Assembly (NCBI RefSeq): GCF_946479975.1
Contig: NZ_CAMLIX010000299.1
Span: 1-5,028, forward strand
Direction of reading: 5' to 3'
Source of the DNA: an uncultured Flavobacterium sp.
GTDB taxonomy: Bacteria; Bacteroidota; Bacteroidia; Flavobacteriales; Flavobacteriaceae
Length of the DNA stretch: 5,028 bases
Numbering within the stretch: position 1 is the stretch's first letter; each line of letters opens with the position of its first letter. The notes under the pieces are model-generated. The model saw nothing but the letters and a program-made list of their open reading frames with translations, was not told the origin of the DNA and searched no databases. Shown one piece after another: positions 1 to 5,028 of this stretch. The position numbers were made by a program, and so were the translations under genes.

Positions 1-743
1 TCGTCACGGCTTGGTGCTGTACATCCTTCAAGGTAAGAAACGTAACTTCCGGCATCAGCAATAACTAGTGTTCTTTCGAATTGTCCGGTTCCTGCTTGAT
101 TGATTCTGAAATACGTTGAAAGTTCCATTGGGCAGCGTACACCTTTTGGAATATAACAGAAACTTCCGTCAGAGAAAACAGCTGAGTTTAGAGCAGCATA
201 AAAGTTATCTTTCTGAGGAACAACTGTACCTAAATATTTTTTTACTAATTCCGGATGTTCTTTAATAGCTTCAGAAATTGGACAGAAAATAATTCCTTTT
301 TCAGCCAAAGTTTTCTTGAAAGTCGTTGCAACAGAAACAGAATCGACAACAATATCCATAGCGACATTGTTCATCATTTTTTGTTCGTCAACAGAAATTC
401 CCAGTTTTTTGTACATTTCTAACAATTCCGGATCTACATCATCCAAAGTTTTGTTAGGATCTACTTGTTTTGGAGCTGAATAATATGAAATGGCCTGAAA
501 ATCTGGTTTTTCATACTGAACGTTTGCCCATTCCGGCTCGATCATTTCTTTCCAGGCACGGAAAGCCTCAATACGCCATTCGGTCATCCACTCAGGTTCT
601 TCCTTTTTAAGAGAAATTGCGCGAACAATATCTTCGTTTAAACCAATAGGAAATGTTTCAGATTCTATATTGGTATAAAATCCGTATTCGTATTCTTTTG
701 TTTCCAGTTCGATTTTTAAATCGTCTTCGGTGTATTTACTCAT
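1..743 (-). CDS. sufB: Fe-S cluster assembly protein SufB, N-terminal part (cut by left edge)
   Basis: SufB is the core subunit of the SufBCD scaffold, on which Fe-S clusters are built in the cytoplasm from sulfur delivered by SufS/SufE. The start is the ATG read from 743 down to 741; the frame stays open for 247 codons to the left edge, about half of a usual SufB (roughly 480 residues). Translation begins [20 protein letters not shown] and carries an acidic and Trp-rich N-terminal region ([16 protein letters not shown], about residues 45-60). SufB signatures follow: [20 protein letters not shown] (196-215) and EGCTAPSRD (239-247, ending at the edge). Cys241 in the last motif probably corresponds to a conserved core cysteine of the family; the C-terminal beta-helix end and the other functional cysteines lie outside the window. 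It sits 68 bp downstream of the A-type carrier gene on the same strand, so co-transcription is expected. sufC, sufD and sufS would normally follow to the left, but this cannot be seen. Identification is very secure. Confidence 0.97.
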   Translation of the reverse strand, partial: MSKYTEDDLKIELETKEYEYGFYTNIESETFPIGLNEDIVRAISLKKEEPEWMTEWRIEAFRAWKEMIEPEWANVQYEKPDFQAISYYSAPKQVDPNKTLDDVDPELLEMYKKLGISVDEQKMMNNVAMDIVVDSVSVATTFKKTLAEKGIIFCPISEAIKEHPELVKKYLGTVVPQKDNFYAALNSAVFSDGSFCYIPKGVRCPMELSTYFRINQAGTGQFERTLVIADAGSYVSYLEGCTAPSRD

Positions 744-756
744 TGTTTTTTTATTG

Positions 757-787
757 AAAGATTTAAAAAGAGAAGATTTAAATCTTT
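757..787. repeat. 11-bp inverted repeat plus overlapping 14-bp palindrome in the carrier-sufB gap
   Basis: AAAGATTTAAA (757-767) and its exact reverse complement TTTAAATCTTT (777-787) flank a 9-nt spacer. The right arm also lies inside a perfect 14-bp palindrome, AAGATTTAAATCTT (773-786), so two mutually exclusive foldings exist. In the minus-strand transcript the structure lies between the carrier stop codon (812-814) and the sufB start (743). There is no GC-rich stem with a U-tract, so it does not look like a terminator. A processing or stabilising hairpin, or a protein-binding palindrome, is possible. The repeats are seen directly; any role is inference. Confidence 0.55.
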
Positions 788-811
788 AAATTTTGCAATC
801 GGTTAGTTGTT

Positions 812-1141
812 TTAAAGAGAAAATGATTCTCCGCATCCGCAAGTTCTGCTTGCATTAGGATTATTGAAAACAAATCCTTTTCCATTTAATCCGCCTGAGA
901 ATTCTAAAATTGTTCCGGCTAAATAAAGGAAAGATTTTTTTTCAACGGCAATCTGTATGTCGTTATCAACGAATACCTTGTCGTCGTCTCCTTTGGTTTT
1001 GTCAAATTTTAAATCATAAGACAAACCAGAGCATCCGCCACTTTTTACACCTACTCTTACGTAGTCGTCTGCGGCGTTAAAACCATCATCAGTCATCAAG
1101 TCGATGATTTTCTTTTTGGCAGTATCTGAAACTTTTATCAT
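812..1141 (-). CDS. sufA: A-type Fe-S carrier protein (HesB/IscA/SufA family)
   Basis: This 109-residue protein is a full-length member of the A-type carrier family, small cytoplasmic proteins that bind an Fe-S cluster or iron and pass it to apo-proteins. The three ligand cysteines of the family are all present: Cys37 in SGGCSGLSYDL, and Cys101 and Cys103 in the C-terminal TCGCGESFSL. The central LNGKGFVFNNPNA segment (85-97) is also typical. The start ATG is read from 1141 to 1139 and the stop TAA is at 814-812. It is the first gene of the suf transcription unit, ahead of sufB, an order common in Flavobacteria. The symbol sufA is chosen from this neighbourhood; sequence alone cannot separate SufA from IscA or ErpA, and automated annotation could use any of the three. 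A TAnnTTTG promoter box lies about 110 bp upstream, leaving a long leader with inverted repeats. Nothing appears truncated or unusual in the protein. Confidence 0.95.
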   Translation of the reverse strand: MIKVSDTAKKKIIDLMTDDGFNAADDYVRVGVKSGGCSGLSYDLKFDKTKGDDDKVFVDNDIQIAVEKKSFLYLAGTILEFSGGLNGKGFVFNNPNASRTCGCGESFSL

Positions 1142-1161
1142 TTTTTTATGGTATTTATCTT

Positions 1162-1237
1162 TTTCAACATTCCTTTTAATTATTCAAAAATAGTAATCAA
1201 ATTATTACAATTAAAGTGCTGTATGTCAATGTTGAAA
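1162..1237 (-). promoter_or_regulatory. Candidate structured 5' leader of the suf operon (nested inverted repeats)
   Basis: TTTCAACATT (1162-1171) and AATGTTGAAA (1228-1237) are perfect 10-bp inverted repeats 56 nt apart. Nested almost concentrically between them is a second inverted repeat, GTAAT (1193-1197) with ATTAC (1204-1208), around a 6-nt loop. If transcription starts just downstream of the box at 1257-1250, the outer arms fall near the 5' end of the leader and about 20 nt before the carrier start codon. They could then pair to close a leader domain. It matches no riboswitch I recognise and has no adjacent U-tract. The repeats are observed; the folding and any regulatory role are inferred. 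They could instead be DNA sites for a regulator. Confidence 0.4.
1185..1192 (-). promoter_or_regulatory. Alternative -7 box (TATTTTTG) for the suf operon
   Basis: TATTTTTG on the minus strand fits the Bacteroidota TAnnTTTG consensus. A TTG lies upstream at 1210-1208, but the 15-nt gap is shorter than the usual 17-23. It would give a leader of about 37 nt, which would skip the outer inverted-repeat arm at 1228-1237. In such AT-rich DNA this box could be chance, and the box at 1257-1250 looks better. Confidence 0.25.
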
Positions 1238-1249
1238 TGAAATTATCTG

Positions 1250-1257
1250 CAAAGATA
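1250..1257 (-). promoter_or_regulatory. Probable -7 promoter box (TATCTTTG) for the suf operon
   Basis: The minus strand reads TCGTATCTTTGCAGAT, an exact match to TAnnTTTG followed by CA, an extension frequent in Bacteroidota promoters. Transcription would start near 1243 and leave a leader of about 100 nt before the carrier ATG. No clear TTG is found 17-23 nt upstream, so the -33 element is weak or absent. Confidence 0.55.
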
Positions 1258-1457
1258 CGACTTAAAAACCTTTTTCCATAACGGTTCACATTATTATAAC
1301 AAATGAGAAAATAGATATTACTTATTTTGATAAAATTGACTCTGAAAAAATAGGTTGAAAATTAAAATTACGCAGTTTTTCTCCTTTACGCTGCAAATAT
1401 CGCTTGTATATGTTAAAAAACAAGTATTTGTACTGACTATTAAGAATATTTAATTGG

Positions 1458-1465
1458 TATTTTTG
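1458..1465 (+). promoter_or_regulatory. Probable -7 promoter box (TATTTTTG) for the coiled-coil gene
   Basis: TATTTTTG matches TAnnTTTG exactly and is followed by CA, like the suf box. It ends 19 nt before the ATG at 1485, so the leader would be very short, around a dozen bases. A TTTG at 1427-1430 is the nearest -33 candidate but lies 27 nt away, longer than usual. No Shine-Dalgarno sequence is seen before the start codon, as is common in this phylum. Confidence 0.5.
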
Positions 1466-1484
1466 CAAAAAATTGTGAGTAAAT

Positions 1485-2405
1485 ATGAAGAAACAAAATA
1501 ATATTAAGTGGTACAAGCCTTTGTTTGCATTAATTTTTGTTTTAGGATTAGGTGCCGCATTATTAGTTTTTAGTAGTGAAACTGGTGAAACTGAAATTGA
1601 GGCTGGAGAAGAAAACACTGTTTCAGAAATTTTGACTGAAAAGAAGGAAACTAACGATCAAAAAAATATATTAGATTCGTTAATGACATTAAAAGCGGCT
1701 TACGATATTGCTATTCAGGAAAAAACGGCTTTATCTGAACAATTAGAATTGGAGCGAAAAAATGTCCAAAACTTGATGGAAATTATCAAAGCTTCTGAAA
1801 ACCCATCTTCAGCTCAACTTAAAATATTTAGAACACAGCTTTCAGATTCAAAATTATCATTGGAAAATAAGATAATCGAGATTAAAAAACTGAAATCTCA
1901 AAATAAAAATCTACTGACAGAAATTGAAAGCCAAAATGTTGTAATGTACAAGCAAAAGGCTGAAAATGATACTTTGATTTTGAAGCAGAAGAAGTTAGAA
2001 TCTACTTTAAAAGATGCTTCAAAACTTTCTTTGAGTACATTTAAAGTGATTGCTCTTCGTGAAAAAAAATCGGGAGCAGAACTGGAAACCACAAAAGCAA
2101 AAAATACCAAAAAGCTTAAAGTTAGTTTTATTGTTAACGGAAACGCAGTTGCAAAAGCTGGAAAAAGAGTTTTTTATATTCAAGTATTAGATCAAAAAAA
2201 CACAGTTTTAGGAGATAATAAATTGATCGAATTTGGAAATGATAAAGCGTTGGTTTACAGTTTTATAGTTAGCGCAGATTTTCAAGGGAAGTCTATAAAT
2301 GCTTACGGAATCTTGAATGCGGATCAATTTAAAAAAGGAACTTATTTTGTGAATTACTTTGATAAGCAGGAACTAATGGGAAGCACATCTATTACATTAG
2401 AATAG
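1485..2405 (+). CDS. Membrane-anchored coiled-coil protein of unknown function
   Basis: I do not recognise a named family for this 306-residue protein. Visible parts are: a short basic N-terminus (MKKQNNIKWYK); one hydrophobic segment (about 12-30, PLFALIFVLGLGAALLVFS) with no obvious cleavage or lipobox motif, so a single-pass inner-membrane anchor or signal anchor is likely; an acidic linker (31-60); a long Lys/Glu/Leu/Gln-rich helical stretch (about 60-182) with heptad-like spacing, broken near the ENPSS at 105-109, consistent with a two-part coiled coil; and a C-terminal domain (about 183-306) rich in alternating hydrophobic residues and glycines, suggesting a beta-sandwich fold. The positive-inside rule puts the coiled coil and C-terminal domain in the periplasm. 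The start follows a promoter box closely and no alternative in-frame ATG precedes the anchor. The downstream hydrolase gene is co-oriented after 68 bp without a convincing terminator. A scaffold or envelope role is possible but unproven. Confidence 0.85.
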   Translation: MKKQNNIKWYKPLFALIFVLGLGAALLVFSSETGETEIEAGEENTVSEILTEKKETNDQKNILDSLMTLKAAYDIAIQEKTALSEQLELERKNVQNLMEIIKASENPSSAQLKIFRTQLSDSKLSLENKIIEIKKLKSQNKNLLTEIESQNVVMYKQKAENDTLILKQKKLESTLKDASKLSLSTFKVIALREKKSGAELETTKAKNTKKLKVSFIVNGNAVAKAGKRVFYIQVLDQKNTVLGDNKLIEFGNDKALVYSFIVSADFQGKSINAYGILNADQFKKGTYFVNYFDKQELMGSTSITLE

Positions 2406-2438
2406 TTTTAGGAGTAATTTTTAGTAAAAGGAATTTGA

Positions 2439-2466
2439 ATTTTCTAGATTTGTTCTTTTAGAAAAT
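2439..2466. repeat. 8-bp inverted repeat over the promoter of the hydrolase gene
   Basis: ATTTTCTA (2439-2446) and TAGAAAAT (2459-2466) are exact inverted repeats with a 12-nt spacer. They overlap the TAGATTTG box at 2445-2452 and end 7 bp before the hydrolase ATG. With only A/T and one G-C pair per arm, and no T-tract after it, the hairpin would be a poor terminator for the upstream gene. An operator is possible; chance in AT-rich DNA is not excluded. Confidence 0.35.
2445..2452 (+). promoter_or_regulatory. Possible -7 promoter box (TAGATTTG) for the MBL hydrolase gene
   Basis: TAGATTTG is an exact TAnnTTTG match, 21 nt before the ATG at 2474. A true TTG is missing at the expected -33 distance; only a T-rich TTTTTAG (2418-2424) lies there. 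The box suggests the hydrolase can be transcribed independently of the coiled-coil gene. Confidence 0.4.
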
Positions 2467-2473
2467 CATACTC

Positions 2474-3331
2474 ATGAAACTTTACCCAATAGAATCTGGA
2501 AATTTTAAATTAGACGGAGGTGCGATGTTTGGTGTTGTTCCCAAGACAATATGGAACAAGACAAATACTGCCGATTCTAATAATTTAATTGACATTGCAG
2601 CGCGTTGTTTATTAATTGAAGATGGAAATCGCTTAATTTTAATTGACACCGGAATGGGCGATAAACAGTCAGAGAAATTCTTTGGTTATTATTCGCTTTG
2701 GGGATCACATTCTTTAGATAAATCTCTAGCCAAATATGGTTTTCATCGCGATGCTATTACAGATGTTTTTATGACGCATCTTCATTTTGATCATTGTGGC
2801 GGAAGTGTTCAATGGAATTCTGATAAAACGGGATACGAGCCAGCTTTTAAAAATGCTAAATTCTGGACCAACGAAAATCATTGGGAATGGGCAGCAAAAC
2901 CAAATCCTCGTGAAAAGGCTTCTTTTCTTTCAGAAAACATTTTACCAATGCAAGAAAGTGGTCAATTGAATTTTGTTGAAAGACCGGAATCTGATTTTGG
3001 TTTCTCAAAGGAATTAGGTTTTGATATTTATTACGTTGACGGTCATACCGAAAAGCAAATGATTCCGTACATCAAATACCAAGACAAACCAATTGTTTTT
3101 TGTGCCGATTTATTAGCGACAGCCGGACATATTCCGCTTCCTTATGTTATGGGTTACGATACGAGACCATTGTTGACCATGCCAGAAAAATCAAAATTTT
3201 TGAATAAAGCCGCAGACGAAAAACATTATTTGTTTTTGGAACACGATGCTCACAATCAAATAATAACGGTCGAACATACGGAAAAAGGCGTTCGATTGAA
3301 AGAGGTTTTTACTTGTGAAGAAATTCTTTAA
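2474..3331 (+). CDS. Metallo-beta-lactamase-fold hydrolase, YtnP/AHL-lactonase-like
   Basis: This 285-residue protein is a complete MBL-fold hydrolase with all dinuclear-metal ligands in order: HLHFDH (His102, His104, Asp106, His107), His191 in VDGHTEKQM, the bridging Asp212 in FCADLLATAGHIPLPY, and His257 in LEHDAH. The N-terminal DGGAMFGVVPKTIW (14-27) resembles the B. subtilis YtnP-type subgroup, which includes quorum-quenching lactonases; IDTGMGD (57-63) is the usual early MBL strand and turn. There is no signal peptide, so it should be cytoplasmic. Members of this fold hydrolyse lactones, thioesters, phosphoesters and other substrates, so lactonase activity is an inference from similarity. 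It starts at the ATG at 2474 with no strong ribosome-binding site, lies 68 bp after the coiled-coil gene, and is followed by a strong terminator. The fold call is secure; the substrate is unknown. Confidence 0.93.
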   Translation: MKLYPIESGNFKLDGGAMFGVVPKTIWNKTNTADSNNLIDIAARCLLIEDGNRLILIDTGMGDKQSEKFFGYYSLWGSHSLDKSLAKYGFHRDAITDVFMTHLHFDHCGGSVQWNSDKTGYEPAFKNAKFWTNENHWEWAAKPNPREKASFLSENILPMQESGQLNFVERPESDFGFSKELGFDIYYVDGHTEKQMIPYIKYQDKPIVFCADLLATAGHIPLPYVMGYDTRPLLTMPEKSKFLNKAADEKHYLFLEHDAHNQIITVEHTEKGVRLKEVFTCEEIL

Positions 3332-3349
3332 AACTAATTTATAAAAAGA

Positions 3350-3388
3350 AAAAATCCCATTTTCAGAAATTTTGAAAATGGGATTTTT
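3350..3388 (+). terminator. Strong intrinsic terminator after the MBL hydrolase gene
   Basis: A perfect 16-bp inverted repeat (3350-3365 with 3373-3388) has a 7-nt loop at 3366-3372. The core is TCCCATTTTCA paired with TGAAAATGGGA, and the transcript ends in five U's. It begins 18 bp after the hydrolase stop codon. The left side is A-rich (ATAAAAAGAAAAAA), so on the minus strand the hairpin is followed by an even longer T-tract. It could work in both directions, though no minus-strand gene is seen to use it here. Confidence 0.93.
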
Positions 3389-3657
3389 AATTGAATTAAG
3401 TTGTGGATATTTACAGGAAAACCTAAGCCCTTATTATTTATTAATTTTCATACACTTGCTTAATATTTGACTCGTATTAGGAAAGTTGATTTCTACTGAG
3501 TTTATGGTTTAGTAGGTTGTTTATTAGTTAAGTATGTTTTTAGTAAAAGAATTTATTTAATTATAAAATTTCATAACACATTGTTAACAGTTAGTTTTTT
3601 GTAACAAAAAAGCATAATTTAGACCCATCTTTTAACTTTACATATATTTATAGATAC
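3389..3657. other. Non-coding spacer upstream of the S8 protease gene
   Basis: Together with the terminator this spacer makes a 326-bp stretch without a gene. It is AT-rich and no open frame of note is seen. It contains a small possible hairpin, CTACTGA (3493-3499) with TTAGTAG (3509-3515, one G-U pair), and an inverted repeat TTTTTTG (3595-3601) with CAAAAAA (3605-3611). Three TAACA copies also occur (3574-3578, 3585-3589, 3602-3606). These may belong to the control of the protease gene, but none matches a known site that I can name. Confidence 0.5.
3633..3640 (+). promoter_or_regulatory. Weak candidate -7 box (TAACTTTA) for the S8 protease gene
   Basis: TAACTTTA matches TAnnTTTG at all but the last base and ends 17 nt before the ATG at 3658. 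No TTG occurs 17-23 nt upstream, so this is only the best placed candidate in the spacer. Confidence 0.25.
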
Positions 3658-5028
3658 ATGAGTCATATAAAACCTTTAAAATTATCTGCTTTTGCATTAC
3701 TTGTTTTAGCAGGTTGCAGTGCAAGTATGCAGGCACAAAAAGCAGCTCCAAAACAACCAATCGTTGCTCCTTTAGCAGTTGTAAAAAAAGCACCAGTTAG
3801 CGAAAATGAATTAAAAAGATGGAGTCATTTAGATTTAGTAAAAGATTCTATTCCAGGAATGAGTGTAGACAGAGCTCTAACTGAATTGCTGCAAGGTAAA
3901 AAAGGACAAAAAGTTATTGTTGGTATTGTAGATTCTGGTGTAGATATCGAGCACGAAGATCTTCAAGGAATGATCTGGACAAATACCAAAGAAATTCCAG
4001 GAAACGGAATCGATGACGATAAAAATGGTTTTATTGACGATGTCCACGGATGGAATTTCCTTGGAAATGCTGTCAATGAAAACCTTGAAATGACACGTGT
4101 TGTTAAAAAAGGAGATGACGGTTCGGCTCAGTATAAAGAAGCGCTTGCTCAATATACAGAGAAATACCAAGATGCTCTTAAAGATAAAGAACAAGTAGAT
4201 TTTTTGCTTGACGTTCACAATACAATCAAAAAAGAATTAAATAAAACAACATATAAAATCGAAGATTTAAACGCGATTACTTCAACAGATCCAAAAGTGG
4301 CAAGAAGTAAAGCAATAATGACTCAGATTTTTACAAATGCAGGTCCAACTTTTGATCCAGAAGCTGATTTTGGGGAATATAAAGAGCAGGTTTACGATCA
4401 GTTGAACTACAATTTGAATAAAGATTTCGACGGAAGAAAAATCGTAGGAGACAATCCAGAAGATATTAAAGATACAAATTACGGAAACAATATAGTTTTT
4501 GGTCCAGACAAAGAAAAAGCACTTCACGGAACTCACGTAGCTGGAATTATTGCGCAAATTCGCGGGAATAATTTAGGCGGAGACGGAGTAGCTTCTCCAA
4601 ATGTTGAGATTTTAACAGTAAGAGCAGTGCCAGACGGAGACGAGTACGATAAAGACATTGCTTTGGCAATTCGTTACGCAGTAGACAATGGTGCAAAAGT
4701 AATTAACGGAAGTTTCGGAAAAAGCTTTTCTCCACACAAGCAATGGGTTTACGATGCAATTAAATATGCAGCTAAAAAAGACGTTTTAATTGTTCACGCT
4801 GCAGGTAATGACGGTTATAATATTGATGAAACAAAAAACATCAATTACCCAAATGACTCAGAAGACAACGTAAAAGAATTTGCAGACAACGTAATCACAA
4901 TTGGAGCAATCAATAAAGAATACGGAGAAAATGTAATAGCATCATTTTCAAACTTCGGAAAAATAAACGTAGACGTTTTTGCTCCAGGAGAAGAAATCTA
5001 TGCAACAGTTCCAAACAATAAATACAAA
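3658..5028 (+). CDS. S8 (subtilisin-like) serine protease lipoprotein, cut by right edge
   Basis: The frame is open for 457 codons to the window end. The first 20 residues form a lipoprotein signal peptide with lipobox LAGC, so Cys20 should be lipidated and the protein held at the envelope. Residues after it (SASMQAQ) lack the acidic run described for surface-exposed lipoproteins in Bacteroidota, hinting at a periplasm-facing position. Catalytic Asp92 lies in VGIVDSGVDIEHEDL, catalytic His290 in LHGTHVAGIIA, the substrate-pocket SFG at 352-354, and oxyanion Asn384 in HAAGNDG. The catalytic Ser is not in the window; alignment with subtilisin puts it near residue 463, six residues beyond the edge. 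DDDKNGFIDD (119-128) fits a DxDxNGxxDD calcium-binding loop. Asp and His are 198 residues apart, against 32 in subtilisin, owing to a charged, helix-prone insertion (about 140-275). The gene follows a terminator and is probably transcribed alone. Substrate unknown; a secreted nutrient protease or an envelope quality-control protease are both possible. Confidence 0.95.
   Translation, partial: MSHIKPLKLSAFALLVLAGCSASMQAQKAAPKQPIVAPLAVVKKAPVSENELKRWSHLDLVKDSIPGMSVDRALTELLQGKKGQKVIVGIVDSGVDIEHEDLQGMIWTNTKEIPGNGIDDDKNGFIDDVHGWNFLGNAVNENLEMTRVVKKGDDGSAQYKEALAQYTEKYQDALKDKEQVDFLLDVHNTIKKELNKTTYKIEDLNAITSTDPKVARSKAIMTQIFTNAGPTFDPEADFGEYKEQVYDQLNYNLNKDFDGRKIVGDNPEDIKDTNYGNNIVFGPDKEKALHGTHVAGIIAQIRGNNLGGDGVASPNVEILTVRAVPDGDEYDKDIALAIRYAVDNGAKVINGSFGKSFSPHKQWVYDAIKYAAKKDVLIVHAAGNDGYNIDETKNINYPNDSEDNVKEFADNVITIGAINKEYGENVIASFSNFGKINVDVFAPGEEIYATVPNNKYK

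Larger units (their letters stand above)
1142..1484. other. Divergent intergenic control region between suf operon and coiled-coil gene
   Basis: This 343-bp AT-rich stretch separates two divergently transcribed genes. On the minus strand it holds the suf leader with its inverted repeats and one or two TAnnTTTG boxes; at its right end is a plus-strand TAnnTTTG box for the coiled-coil gene. Between about 1260 and 1450 I see no convincing gene, RNA or terminator. An open minus-strand frame enters this stretch from the right but looks like chance coding. Confidence 0.7.

Noticed and set aside
119..128. Possible frameshift or internal break in the partial sufB
   Set aside because: The reverse-strand reading stays in one frame from the start at 743 to the edge, with SufB motifs in the expected order.
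1322..1618. Minus-strand open frame of 98 codons covering the divergent spacer and the start of the coiled-coil gene
   Set aside because: Its product has low-complexity Phe/Asn/Lys/Ser content typical of chance AT-rich reading. It overlaps the promoter and the coding start of a better-supported plus-strand gene.
1898..2110. Minus-strand frame of 70 codons inside the coiled-coil gene
   Set aside because: It is Phe/Ser-rich, which is the expected complement of Lys/Glu-rich coding; no family features and no promoter.
2406..2473. Terminator between the coiled-coil gene and the hydrolase gene
   Set aside because: The only inverted repeat here is almost all A-T and is followed by CATACTC rather than a T-tract, so it was listed as a repeat rather than a terminator.
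2787..2969. Plus-strand frame of 60 codons inside the MBL hydrolase gene
   Set aside because: It is an out-of-frame reading fully inside a gene whose catalytic motifs fix the true frame.
3582..3589. Palindrome TGTTAACA as an operator
   Set aside because: Eight AT-rich bases is too short to separate from chance, and I know no flavobacterial regulator with this site.
3877..4557. Two minus-strand frames (3877-4218 and 4282-4557) opposite the protease insertion
   Set aside because: Both give Phe/Ile/Ser-rich products mirroring Lys/Glu/Asp codons of the protease; the sense frame has clear S8 motifs on both sides.

Overview
The window reads as chromosomal DNA of a low-GC member of the Bacteroidota, most probably Flavobacteriaceae and likely Flavobacterium. 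The evidence is AT-rich spacers, no strong Shine-Dalgarno sequences, several promoter boxes of the Bacteroidota TAnnTTTG type, Lys/Asn/Ile-rich proteins, and a suf iron-sulfur locus that opens with an A-type carrier gene followed by sufB. It holds five protein genes, of which the first and last are cut by the window edges. I see no rRNA, tRNA, CRISPR array, insertion sequence or phage gene.

Layout. Positions 1-1141 (minus strand) hold the start of a suf operon: the A-type carrier (812-1141) is promoter-proximal, then a 68-bp gap with a strong inverted repeat, then sufB (743 down to the left edge, N-terminal 247 codons). Positions 1142-1484 form a divergent control region. It has a good TAnnTTTG box facing the suf genes, a leader with nested inverted repeats, and another TAnnTTTG box facing right. 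Positions 1485-2405 (plus) encode a membrane-anchored coiled-coil protein of unknown function. After another 68-bp gap, 2474-3331 (plus) encodes a metallo-beta-lactamase-fold hydrolase resembling the YtnP/AHL-lactonase group, closed by a very clear intrinsic terminator at 3350-3388. A 269-bp non-coding stretch follows. From 3658 to the right edge (plus) runs a subtilisin-like (S8) protease with a lipoprotein signal peptide. It is cut just before its expected catalytic serine.

How the genes relate. The two suf genes act together in Fe-S cluster assembly: SufB is part of the scaffold and the A-type protein carries clusters or iron. The coiled-coil gene and the hydrolase are co-oriented with no convincing terminator between them, so read-through is possible, but the second has its own promoter-like box. 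The protease is an independent unit. Nothing ties the rightward genes functionally to the suf operon.

No clearly new multi-gene system is visible. The best leads are the concentric inverted repeats in the suf leader, the overlapping palindromes in the suf spacer, the unrecognised membrane coiled-coil protein, and the large insertion in the protease catalytic domain.
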